Shown here piece by piece: positions 1-6,862 of a stretch of 9,123 bases of DNA. Each line of letters opens with the position of its first letter. The first letter of the stretch is position 1. The stretch comes from Dehalococcoidia bacterium (lineage in GTDB: Bacteria; Chloroflexota; Dehalococcoidia; E44-bin15). Below the pieces are notes generated by a model that was not told the DNA's origin, ran no database searches, and worked only from the letters and a program-made list of their open reading frames with translations. The position numbers were made by a program, and so were the translations under genes. The stretch is from positions 1-9,123 of the forward strand of contig JAUXBC010000027.1 of assembly GCA_030619615.1 (NCBI GenBank), in the 5' to 3' direction.

Positions 1-2
1 TT

Positions 3-932
3 ATAGCTCAGGCCAAGGCCATCCATGGCCAGCACCCAAACATGGCCTTCGTTGAGGGCGACTTCAATGAACTCGACCTGGAGCCCGACGAGCCCTACGA
101 CCTCTACTTTGCCTCCTATGGCACCCTTTCCCACAACAGCCGCGAGCAGAATGCCCGGCTGCTGGCCAAGCTAGCCCAACATGGTCGAAATGGCTCTCTC
201 ATCATCGCCGACTGGCTCGGCCGCTACTCCTACGAGTGGCAAACGCTGTGGAGCAACGACCTGAGCCGGGAGCAGTGGATGGACTACGTGATCTCCTATA
301 TCTACAGCGAGGAGGAGAGGAAGCACCGCGAGCTCAGCTCCCTCACCCTGGCCCTTCTCTCACGGCGGCAGGTCCTCGCCATCATAGAGAGCGCGCGGAA
401 GCAGTCCCGGTGCAACATCAGGCTGAGGCGGCTTTTCGACCGCTCGGTGCTGGTCGGCCGCCACATGGATACCGGGGATTACAATCCCCATGCCCAGCCA
501 CTCCGGCAAAGGGTCAACTCCCTGTTTGAACCCAACATACGAACCGACCTGGAAGGTCTTTTGCTCAACTATGTTCCTAAAGACGGCTTCCCTGCCGTAA
601 ACGAGTTCTACGCCATGTTCCAGAGCTCCTGGAATGCTCTGGTGGGATATGTCATCGCCCTCCTTGGCCACTACGATGCGGCGAGGGCTTCTCCTCAGCC
701 TGAGATAGAACGGCATCATCCCCGGGCCTCGAGAATGGCCATGGCTAAAATGCGACGGCTCATCGCCGCCGTCCACCGCTCAGAGATGGGGGATGTCCGG
801 GCCAACATCATCGAGCCCAGTCTCGGCTATGCTCTCAGGGAGCTGGAGATGAGGCTTCAGCGGGGAATGGGGTGTGGGCATGGACTGGTGGCCATCCTAG
901 AGCTGGAAAAGGAGCGGGGGAGCGGAGAGTAG
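3..932 (+). CDS. Class I SAM-dependent methyltransferase-like protein, 5' end missing
   Basis: The frame is open from base 3, so the gene begins left of the window; an internal ATG at 42 has no ribosome binding site and is not the true start. About 309 residues are visible. The first visible part reads like the second half of a Rossmann methyltransferase: AFVEGDFNELDL, then PYDLYFASYGTLSHN, which fits the strand-4 region of class I enzymes, where an acidic segment near the cofactor is followed by the D-x-x-x-S-x-G-T-L-S-H stretch. The glycine-rich SAM loop would lie upstream and cannot be checked. The remaining ~240 residues are mixed helical sequence I do not recognise; they may be a substrate domain. 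There is no evident link to the downstream operon, which has its own promoter. The family call is reasonable; the substrate is unknown. Confidence 0.6.
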   Translation: MAQAKAIHGQHPNMAFVEGDFNELDLEPDEPYDLYFASYGTLSHNSREQNARLLAKLAQHGRNGSLIIADWLGRYSYEWQTLWSNDLSREQWMDYVISYIYSEEERKHRELSSLTLALLSRRQVLAIIESARKQSRCNIRLRRLFDRSVLVGRHMDTGDYNPHAQPLRQRVNSLFEPNIRTDLEGLLLNYVPKDGFPAVNEFYAMFQSSWNALVGYVIALLGHYDAARASPQPEIERHHPRASRMAMAKMRRLIAAVHRSEMGDVRANIIEPSLGYALRELEMRLQRGMGCGHGLVAILELEKERGSGE

Positions 933-989
933 GCTCCCATAATTGCTTGTTCTAAACAGAAGTCCAGGATGTGCAATCGGCAATGAAAA

Positions 990-1021
990 GGCTGGGTACT
1001 TTCATATGGGAATGCCCAGCC
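990..1021. repeat. Inverted repeat after the methyltransferase gene
   Basis: GGCTGGG at 990-996 pairs perfectly with CCCAGCC at 1015-1021 across an 18-base loop. It lies 58 bases after the methyltransferase stop and 29 bases before the next promoter. No T-run follows on the plus strand, so it is not a canonical intrinsic terminator. It could be a weak terminator, an RNA stabiliser or an operator. Confidence 0.35.
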
Positions 1022-1049
1022 CCTCTGATAATCATGATACCCACAAAGC

Positions 1050-1078
1050 TTGACCTGGTCTCTCCACGGCGATATAAT
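1050..1078 (+). promoter_or_regulatory. Sigma70-type promoter for the iron-sulfur operon
   Basis: TTGACC at 1050-1055 (one mismatch to the -35 consensus) and a perfect TATAAT at 1073-1078 are separated by 17 bases. Transcription would start near 1085, leaving a leader of about 105 nt before the first gene. The leader contains CTAGG(T)AAA at 1114-1122, which can pair with TTTCCTAG at 1148-1155 with one bulged base. I do not recognise any riboswitch class in it. Confidence 0.65.
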
Positions 1079-1189
1079 CTAGAGCTAGCGACCGCCCTGG
1101 ACAAGAAGGGAACCTAGGTAAAATCGACCCGAAAGCATAAGAGCCTATTTCCTAGAGAGGCGTTATGTTCGAAAAAAGGAGGCAAGATT

Positions 1190-2026
1190 ATGTGTGTCTG
1201 GTGCGATCAATTTGCTGCTGGCTATGAGAGGTGGTACTTCAACCCCGCCAACTATGCGAGGAGGCTGTACAAGATTAGAAAGGAGGCGGCGGAGGCACTG
1301 GGAGCCGAGGCCAACCCTCAGGAAGCGGGTGGCATGGCCATTTTGGGGAGGGAGTTTCTTGAGGCCAGGGAGAGGAATGACTATGAGGCTATGGAGAGGA
1401 TGAAGCGGGAGGCTGAGCAGGTGTCCTGGGGCACCCACTTCGGCCAGGTTATCACCCTGGATGAGGCCCTCAAGGTCACCGACATCATATATCCCATCTC
1501 CCTGATGACCTGCGCCTGCCGCCGCTCCATGGTGGGTCTCCCCGATGAGGAGAACTTCACCTGCATGGGCATGGGTCCTGGGATGTATAAGTGGGAGCGC
1601 TGGCCCGACACCTATCGAGGGGGGGTCCACTTCCTCACCCCCGATGAGGCGAAGGAGGCTTTGACCAAGCTGAACAAGAGGGGCCTGGTGCAAACCATTG
1701 CCACCTTTGGCACCCCCTATCTCGCCGGTCTGTGTAACTGCGACTACCCAGATTGCGGCTTTATCAGGACTGTGCTCGACTTTGGGGTCAGGGTGCTGTG
1801 GAGGGGGCATTATGTGGCCAAGGTAGACCCCGAGCTTTGCAATGGCTGCGCGAACTGTGTGGCGCGGTGCCAATTTAGGGCGCTAAGCTTCGCCCCCACC
1901 AGGAACAAGGCCTATATTGACGAGTTCCAGTGCTTCGGCTGCGGCCTGTGTGCCACGGAGTGTGACCAAGAGGCGATCACCCTGGTGGAGCGGGCCAGCC
2001 TGCCCTCCCTAGCCAACGTTTGGTAA
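1190..2026 (+). CDS. Cysteine-rich iron-sulfur protein with C-terminal 2[4Fe-4S] domain
   Basis: This 278-residue protein has two canonical CxxCxxCxxxC motifs at its C-terminus (C217/220/223/227 and C248/251/254/258), so it should bind two [4Fe-4S] clusters like a bacterial ferredoxin. The N-terminal ~200 residues are not ferredoxin but carry further cysteines: CxxC at 2-5, CAC followed by two arginines at 108-110, C125, and CNCDYPDC at 182-189. These could hold another cluster or metal. The start is set by AAGGAGG at 1176-1182, 7 bases before the ATG. There is no signal peptide or membrane segment, so it is probably cytoplasmic. It leads an operon with a small ferredoxin 16 bases downstream. 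Its role as an electron carrier or oxidoreductase partner is inferred; I cannot give a specific name. Confidence 0.8.
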   Translation: MCVWCDQFAAGYERWYFNPANYARRLYKIRKEAAEALGAEANPQEAGGMAILGREFLEARERNDYEAMERMKREAEQVSWGTHFGQVITLDEALKVTDIIYPISLMTCACRRSMVGLPDEENFTCMGMGPGMYKWERWPDTYRGGVHFLTPDEAKEALTKLNKRGLVQTIATFGTPYLAGLCNCDYPDCGFIRTVLDFGVRVLWRGHYVAKVDPELCNGCANCVARCQFRALSFAPTRNKAYIDEFQCFGCGLCATECDQEAITLVERASLPSLANVW

Positions 2027-2042
2027 GAATCAATAGAAAGGG

Positions 2043-2285
2043 ATGAAGATGCTGGCTACGATCACTGTAGACGACGAAAAGTGCAATGACCCCCTCTCCT
2101 GCCGCAAGTGCCTTCTCATTTGCCCGACACACGTTCTAGGGCTGGGCACCGATGTAGGCCCCCAGAAGTTCCGGGAAACCGACCCCAGCCACTTCATACT
2201 GAGGGGGGTTCGCTTTGACAAGTGTACCGGCTGTATGGATTGTGTCGAGGTCTGCCCCCAAAATGCCATCCAGGTGAGCTTTTAG
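2043..2285 (+). CDS. Small 2[4Fe-4S] ferredoxin
   Basis: An 80-residue protein with two cluster motifs. The second is canonical (C61-x2-C64-x2-C67-x3-C71-P). The first is stretched: C14 and C20 are five residues apart, followed by C23 and C27-P. This spacing is seen in some ferredoxin-like subunits and may shift cluster potential. A likely function is low-potential electron transfer in the cytoplasm, possibly toward CoA-thioester reduction, but the partner is inferred. AAAGGG at 2037-2042 abuts the ATG at 2043 but sits six bases before the ATG at 2049, so the true start may be 2049, giving a 78-residue protein beginning MLATITVDD. It lies 16 bases after the preceding gene and 15 bases before the next, so co-transcription is very likely. 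Confidence 0.88.
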   Translation: MKMLATITVDDEKCNDPLSCRKCLLICPTHVLGLGTDVGPQKFRETDPSHFILRGVRFDKCTGCMDCVEVCPQNAIQVSF

Positions 2286-2300
2286 CGGAGGTATTAAGAG

Positions 2301-2882
2301 ATGACCATGGGTTGGAAGTACGCCAAGCCAATAAGGGAAAAATTGATGACCGTGGAGGAGCCGGGAAAACCCCTGCCCTTCGATGCCGATCGGGGGCTTG
2401 TCGAGGAGGTCACTGCCCGCTTTGATATTAAGGCGCTGGTGGAAAGCCTGAAGGGAAAGGATAAAAAGGGCACTCGGGAGGCCCTGGAGGGCTTCGGCAA
2501 GGAAGTGATGAAGCTGACCATTGAGCTGGCCGATGGAAAGTATATCGATCGCACCGGGGAGATGCTGGAGAGGGTCGCCAAGCAGACAGGGATATCCTTC
2601 CCCCATCGCCTTGAGCGCTATGTTGAGCTCTCCATCCTGGCCTCGAGACCCACCGACCGCTGGAACATCGCTAAGGCCACCACGAAGGAGCTGGTGCTCC
2701 AGGTCTCCAGCTGTGTGGTGCAGAAAGCGATGGAGGAGGCTGGGCTTAAAGACCTTCCCTGCAAAGGGATGTGTCTTGCCAGCTTTGAGACCGCCGCCGG
2801 GAAGACCGGGGATAAGATAAAGATTGAAATGGCAAAAACGATGCCCCGGGACGGGATGTGCGAGTTCCTCATCTCCGTATAG
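2301..2882 (+). CDS. Uncharacterised protein with four C-terminal cysteines
   Basis: A soluble 193-residue protein. Residues 1-130 are charged and mostly helical. The last 65 residues contain C138, the pair C154/C158 (LPCKGMC) and C187 in the ending GMCEFLISV. This layout of a cysteine after a beta strand, a C-x3-C segment, then a C-terminal C-E/D-F strand resembles the L-2-amino-thiazoline-4-carboxylate hydrolase-like family and, more loosely, V4R (4-vinyl reductase) small-molecule or metal-binding domains. I recognise the pattern from memory only, so the assignment is tentative. GGAGG at 2287-2291 lies nine bases before the ATG at 2301 (a second ATG is at 2307). It is the last gene of the three-gene operon; the position beside two FeS proteins suggests a cofactor, sensor or accessory role. 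Confidence 0.7.
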   Translation: MTMGWKYAKPIREKLMTVEEPGKPLPFDADRGLVEEVTARFDIKALVESLKGKDKKGTREALEGFGKEVMKLTIELADGKYIDRTGEMLERVAKQTGISFPHRLERYVELSILASRPTDRWNIAKATTKELVLQVSSCVVQKAMEEAGLKDLPCKGMCLASFETAAGKTGDKIKIEMAKTMPRDGMCEFLISV

Positions 2883-2900
2883 GCGCTAATAAAATGGGGA

Positions 2901-2922
2901 GAGCCTGGGGTCACTAAGGCTC
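2901..2922 (-). terminator. Possible terminator between convergent genes
   Basis: GAGCCT (2901-2906) and AGGCTC (2917-2922) form a 6-bp stem with a 10-base loop. Read on the minus strand the hairpin spans the acyl-CoA dehydrogenase stop codon and is followed by TCCCCATTTTATT. The stem is short and overlaps the coding end, so this is a weak call. Confidence 0.3.
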
Positions 2923-4104
2923 CCTGGGCAGCTCCAATCCCCTGGTGGCGATGATGTTCCTCATGACCTCCGAGGTGCCAGCGGCGATGTTCATACCAAC
3001 GCAGGTTTGATAGGCATTCTCAAATGTCCCTTGTAGTGGTGCCCATTTCGATTCCTTCACCTGCCCGTAGAGGCCCATGATCTGGCACCCCAGATAGGCG
3101 AGGCGCTGACCGAGCTCGGTGCCGTATACCTTAGCCGCTGCCGCCTCAGCGGCGGGTATGCCTCCCGCCTGCTGCACCCAGGCGATGCGGTATGACAGGG
3201 CTCGCCCAACCTCGATCTCGATGGCTAGCTGGGCCAAGCGGTGCCTTATGAAGGGATTTTGGGCCAGGACTTCGCCATCCCGCTTTGTCTCCTTAATAAA
3301 CTCCACCAACTCCTCCAAGGTCCGCTTCGATTCGGAAAAGGCACCTATGCCAGATCTTTCAAAGTTCATCGTCATCAGGGTGACGTACCAACCACGGTTC
3401 TTCTCGCCCACCATGTTCCGCTTGGGAACCCGCACGTCGTCAAGGAAGAGCTCATTGAACAGGTGATTACCTGCCATGTCCCTAAGGGGGCGGATGGTGA
3501 TCCCCGGGGTCTTCATATCGACCAGGAAGTAGGAGAGCCCCCGGTGCCGAGGCAGCTCGGGGTCGGTTCTGGCCAGGGTGAACATCCAGTCAGCGCGGTG
3601 AGCAGCAGTGGTCCAGATCTTCTGCCCGTTAAGAACGTAATCATCCCCATCCTCTACAGCCTTGGTGGTCAGCGATGCTAGATCGGAGCCGGCGTTAGGC
3701 TCGCTCCATGCCTGGCACCACAGTAATCCCCCTCCGGCAATGGGTGGCAGGTGCTCCTTTTTCTGTTCCTCGCTCCCAGAAAGCAGCAAGGTAGGGGCCA
3801 GCATGCCGACACCCCAGATGTCGACCCCAGGTGCCCTATAGTATCCCATCACCTCGCTGAAGAGGAGCTGTTCGATTTGGGAGTGTTCCTGCCCTCCGTA
3901 TTCCTTGGGCCAGGGCAGGGAGAGCCACCCCTTCTCCCCCAGCTTGCGTGCCACCGCCTGATGAAAAGCGAAGCCCTCGTCAGTGGCAAAGGGGGCCTCC
4001 AAGCCCCCCGCCCAGCCTGGGGGAGCCTGCTTCATCGCCTCCTCAAAAAAGTCCTCAAACTCTTTTTTAAGTGCCTCCTGTTCCTCGGTAAGTCGAAAGT
4101 CCAT
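2914..4104 (-). CDS. Acyl-CoA dehydrogenase (FAD flavoprotein)
   Basis: Full family length at 396 residues, beginning MDFRLTEEQEAL as is typical. It should oxidise an acyl-CoA to the 2,3-enoyl-CoA with FAD and pass electrons to an electron-transfer flavoprotein in the cytoplasm. Landmarks: WSEPNAGSDLAS at 133-144 and GQKIWTTAA at 160-168 (FAD and acyl-CoA contacts), YGTELGQRLAYLGCQIMG at 327-344, and AAGTSEVMRNIIATRG at 374-389. The usual MCAD-type catalytic glutamate just before the GT is alanine here. E249 in NFERSG sits where isovaleryl-CoA and long-chain enzymes carry their base, so activity is plausible. Ribosome binding site GGGGGTGAG ends a few bases before the ATG. It is divergent from the subunit pair at 4313, with a shared regulatory region. 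Substrate is unknown. Confidence 0.93.
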   Translation of the reverse strand: MDFRLTEEQEALKKEFEDFFEEAMKQAPPGWAGGLEAPFATDEGFAFHQAVARKLGEKGWLSLPWPKEYGGQEHSQIEQLLFSEVMGYYRAPGVDIWGVGMLAPTLLLSGSEEQKKEHLPPIAGGGLLWCQAWSEPNAGSDLASLTTKAVEDGDDYVLNGQKIWTTAAHRADWMFTLARTDPELPRHRGLSYFLVDMKTPGITIRPLRDMAGNHLFNELFLDDVRVPKRNMVGEKNRGWYVTLMTMNFERSGIGAFSESKRTLEELVEFIKETKRDGEVLAQNPFIRHRLAQLAIEIEVGRALSYRIAWVQQAGGIPAAEAAAAKVYGTELGQRLAYLGCQIMGLYGQVKESKWAPLQGTFENAYQTCVGMNIAAGTSEVMRNIIATRGLELPREP

Positions 4105-4127
4105 GCTCTCACCCCCTACTACTCACG

Positions 4128-4155
4128 ATTATAAAACCATTCTACAGAATGTCAA
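4128..4155 (-). promoter_or_regulatory. Consensus promoter for the acyl-CoA dehydrogenase, with internal palindrome
   Basis: Read on the minus strand: TTGACA (complement of 4150-4155), a 16-base spacer, then TATAAT (complement of 4128-4133). Both boxes match the consensus. Transcription would begin near 4121, about 17 bases before the ATG. The spacer and -35 edge hold the perfect inverted repeat CATTCT-AC-AGAATG at 4138-4151, a good position for a repressor or MerR-style activator site. Confidence 0.7.
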
Positions 4156-4238
4156 TGGTGAGATTGGTGACTCTGTAGGCAACCCCCCAGCTGAGGATGG
4201 AACATGAGGTCGTAAAGCGGGGCCATAAGACCGTCCCC

Positions 4239-4267
4239 TTGACAACCTTGCCCCTGATGGCTATCAT
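4239..4267 (+). promoter_or_regulatory. Sigma70-type promoter for the first subunit pair
   Basis: TTGACA at 4239-4244 and TATCAT at 4262-4267 are separated by 17 bases. A start near 4274 gives a leader of about 39 nt that contains the AAGGAGGT ribosome binding site at 4299-4306. It points away from the acyl-CoA dehydrogenase promoter, so the two transcripts share about 85 bases of control DNA between their -35 boxes. Confidence 0.7.
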
Positions 4268-4312
4268 ATTCACGGAAAGCGTATCCCCATAACCGTTTAA
4301 GGAGGTGTAGCT

Positions 4313-5656
4313 ATGGCTACTGAGGAAAAAAAGAAAGCAATAAGCAGACTGAAATCGATGTATCCACTTCGAGCTGAAGTAGATAAATCATACCAGAAAA
4401 GCGTTGAAGCGATGAGGGCAGGAAAACCCGTAGCTTGGGCCATGGTTAACTGGTGGGAGGGTGATGTTATCCTCAAGGCCATGGATTTAGAAGTTGTTTA
4501 CCCAGAAAATTTTGGCACCGTTTGTGCCTCTGCGGGGATTGCCGAGTCTTATTTGGATCGCGCTGACGCGGATGGTTTCCCCACTCATCTATGTGGCTAT
4601 AGTCGAAACACTTTTGGCTACACGTCAAGGATGATGAAGGAGTTTGGAGGGGAAATACCACCGGAGGCCCCCATGGGAGGGATGCCTAAACCTGTACTGC
4701 TATTGGCTTCAGATATCATTTGTGATGCCAGGTATAAATGGTTCCAGGCATTGGGGCGCTATATGGGGGTTCCTGTGTGGACATTGGAGATGCCTATTCC
4801 CGGGGTCAAGGAACTGTTCATGGAAGGCGTTTATGAACGCTGCATTAATTTCATGGTCAAAGAACTAAGAGAATTTGTTACTTTCTTGGAACGCTTATTA
4901 GGTAGGAAGATGGACTGGAGTATATTAGATGAAACAGTGAACACTACGATAGAGCTTAACCGGGTGTGGCACGAGGTTAATGAGCTGCGCAAGGCAAAAC
5001 CATGTCCTATGCATTCCCGAGATTTTTGGAGTGCCATGCCCGCTTCGTTCTTCCTACTGGGGGATGTCAAAGACACGCTGGAGCTGTATCGAGATATATA
5101 TAATGAGGTGAAGTACAGGGTAGACAACCATATAGGAGCTATCGCTGAAGAGAAATATCGATTGGCATTTAGTGAGCTTCCTCCGTGGCATTCCCTGGGA
5201 TTTTTCGATAGGTTGGCTGAGAGGGGCTGGAACTTTGTGATCGAGAGCTGGGCCTATCACCCACCCATACCTATAGATCTGAGTGGAGTCAGCGACCCCT
5301 TGGAGCGCATCGCTAGGCTTACCTTTCAATCTCAGGTTGGCTATTTTGAAGGCGCTATGAAAGAGAGGGAGTATTTTGGCTATATGGGCTATCCCTATTT
5401 GGTGTATGCTAGGGAATACAAATATGATGGGGCATTTCTCCACCCCCTTATCACTTGCCGCAGCGCTTCTACCCACTTGAAGTATGTCCAGGAAATGCTG
5501 ATGCGAAAGGTAAAGGTTCCTTCAATAGTAATAGAAGGGGATATTGTAGACCTCAGGCTATTTGATCCTGCCGATGCCTTGAGCAAGGCAGAACCATTTG
5601 AGGAGACCATGGAACATTACAAGAAGGTGAGGAAGGAAGAGGGATTTGATTGGTGA
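4313..5656 (+). CDS. Benzoyl-CoA reductase / 2-hydroxyacyl-CoA dehydratase-type large subunit, copy 1
   Basis: This 447-residue protein matches the size and pattern of the larger FeS subunit of the BcrB/HgdA type. In this family one subunit of each kind forms a dimer that binds [4Fe-4S] clusters and carries out ATP-primed reduction or radical dehydration of a CoA thioester. Visible features: VAWAMVNWW at 40-48, PENFGTVC ending at C71, CGYSRNT starting at C94, and CDARYKWFQALGRYMGVPVW from C137. These three cysteines fit the cluster ligands of the family. PCPMHSRDFW (C231) and LITCRSAS (C382) are also conserved in the second copy, along with GDIVDLRLFD near the end. Ribosome binding site AAGGAGGT lies six bases before the ATG. 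The small-subunit gene follows after 36 bases. The coding sequence is AT-richer than its paralogue. Substrate cannot be decided; 'benzoyl-CoA reductase' is a family label here. Confidence 0.88.
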   Translation: MATEEKKKAISRLKSMYPLRAEVDKSYQKSVEAMRAGKPVAWAMVNWWEGDVILKAMDLEVVYPENFGTVCASAGIAESYLDRADADGFPTHLCGYSRNTFGYTSRMMKEFGGEIPPEAPMGGMPKPVLLLASDIICDARYKWFQALGRYMGVPVWTLEMPIPGVKELFMEGVYERCINFMVKELREFVTFLERLLGRKMDWSILDETVNTTIELNRVWHEVNELRKAKPCPMHSRDFWSAMPASFFLLGDVKDTLELYRDIYNEVKYRVDNHIGAIAEEKYRLAFSELPPWHSLGFFDRLAERGWNFVIESWAYHPPIPIDLSGVSDPLERIARLTFQSQVGYFEGAMKEREYFGYMGYPYLVYAREYKYDGAFLHPLITCRSASTHLKYVQEMLMRKVKVPSIVIEGDIVDLRLFDPADALSKAEPFEETMEHYKKVRKEEGFDW

Positions 5657-5692
5657 TGGGATGGCGAAATCGAGCATAAGGAGGTTTAAGGA

Positions 5693-6862
5693 ATGGTAGC
5701 CGAAACCAAGGGGCTTGCTAGAGCAAGGGAAATTTATCAGGATCGGCCTCGTAGGGCCAAAGAGCTCAAGGCGGAGGGTAAGAAGATAGTGGGCTACCCC
5801 TGTATCTACTCCCCATCAGAGATGATGACGGCCCTTGACCTAGTACCCTACAGGATATTTGGGGATATGAAGGAACCAACGGCCGAGGCAGATAGAGGCC
5901 TGCCCGCAGCTTTTTGCCCTATTATGCGTAGCTGTCTTCATCTAGGGTTGAAAGGCAGCTATGACTTCTTAGATGGAATGGTTGTGGCTCATAGTTGTGA
6001 TGCTCAAGAGAAAACAGTTCATGTTTGGGAATGTTTAATAAGCTCCCCTTATTTCCACTTTTTAGATGTGCCTGGTACAGTACACAAAGCATCCCAGGAT
6101 TACTTTAAGGAGGGACTAAAGGACCTGAAGAAGACCCTGGAGTCCTTTGCCGGAAAAGAGCTATCCTCAGAGAAACTTAAGCGAGCCATTGAAGCCCATA
6201 ACCAGCAGCGATCCCTGGTAAGAGAGATGTATGAGTTGAGAAAGCCCGACCCACCTCTTATATCAGGAACGGAAACCCTTCAAGTAATAAAAGCCTTGAT
6301 GAGCATCCCCGTAGAGGAAGGAAATGAGCTATTAAAGCAGGTTATAACTGAGGTCAAAGAGCGTAAGGATGGCCCGCAAAAGAAGCCGGCAAGGCTTCTT
6401 ATTTGGAGCAGCACTATAGATGATATATCGCTTATCGAGATAATTGAAACTGCTGAGGCCAATTTGGTAGTGGACGATCATTGTGGAGGCACCAGAGCTT
6501 ATTGGACAGATGTGAAACTCACTGAGGATCCAATAGATGGTTTAGCCTATCACTATTTAGTGGAGCTTAGGTGTCCTCGTACATACATGGATGCTGTTTA
6601 TGGTGAGACTAGCAAAGATTACATGGCAGACCTGGAAAGCAGATTTGGCTATATCAAAGACTACGCCAAAGGATGGAATGTCAATGGAGTAATTCTTCAG
6701 TCTGTGAGGTATTGCGATTGTCACGGTTTTGAAGCGCCCCAGATTAAGGATTATTTGGACAGCCTAGGCCTTCCCAATACGTATTTGGAGCATGACTACA
6801 GCGAAGGGGCTTTGGCAGCATTGAGGACAAGGGTTCAGGCTTTTGTGGAGATGATAGGCTAA
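5693..6862 (+). CDS. Benzoyl-CoA reductase / 2-hydroxyacyl-CoA dehydratase-type small subunit, copy 1
   Basis: A 389-residue protein, the expected length of the BcrC/HgdB-type partner. Cysteines sit in the family positions: GYPCIYSPSEM (C37), FCPIMRSC (C75, C81) and YDFLDGMVVAHSCD (C102), which should ligate its [4Fe-4S] cluster. Later landmarks are LVVDDHCGGTRAYW (C264), RYCDCHGFEAPQIKDYL (C341, C343) and the typical ending LEHDYSEGALAALRTRVQAF. The start is set by AAGGAGG at 5678-5684, eight bases upstream. It is co-transcribed with the large subunit and likely forms the catalytic heterodimer with it. Its stop shares the bases CTAA (6859-6862) with the stop of an opposing small reading frame. 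Identity to the second copy is about 60% over the 159 residues that can be compared. Confidence 0.88.
   Translation: MVAETKGLARAREIYQDRPRRAKELKAEGKKIVGYPCIYSPSEMMTALDLVPYRIFGDMKEPTAEADRGLPAAFCPIMRSCLHLGLKGSYDFLDGMVVAHSCDAQEKTVHVWECLISSPYFHFLDVPGTVHKASQDYFKEGLKDLKKTLESFAGKELSSEKLKRAIEAHNQQRSLVREMYELRKPDPPLISGTETLQVIKALMSIPVEEGNELLKQVITEVKERKDGPQKKPARLLIWSSTIDDISLIEIIETAEANLVVDDHCGGTRAYWTDVKLTEDPIDGLAYHYLVELRCPRTYMDAVYGETSKDYMADLESRFGYIKDYAKGWNVNGVILQSVRYCDCHGFEAPQIKDYLDSLGLPNTYLEHDYSEGALAALRTRVQAFVEMIG

Larger units (their letters stand above)
4029..4351. repeat. Direct repeat, copy 1 (dehydrogenase start, two-way promoter, large-subunit start)
   Basis: This segment recurs at 7005-7328 in the same orientation, offset by 2976-2977 bases with a single 1-base indel. 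By eye, 4035-4104 matches 69 of 70 bases, and the intergenic part (4105-4312) about 88%. It holds the 5' end of the acyl-CoA dehydrogenase, both divergent promoters and the first codons of the large subunit. It is the left flank of the tandemly duplicated module. Confidence 0.92.

Noticed and set aside
360..776. 138-residue open frame on the minus strand inside the methyltransferase gene
   Set aside because: It is antisense to a frame with recognisable methyltransferase sequence, has no motif of its own and is explained by GC-rich codon composition.
1079..1189. Riboswitch or small RNA in the leader of the iron-sulfur operon
   Set aside because: Only one weak bulged hairpin (1114-1155) is visible and no conserved core of a known riboswitch class could be recognised.
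1163..1873. 236-residue open frame on the minus strand inside the iron-sulfur gene
   Set aside because: The plus strand carries clear [4Fe-4S] motifs and a strong ribosome binding site; the antisense frame is proline/glycine/histidine-rich shadow sequence.
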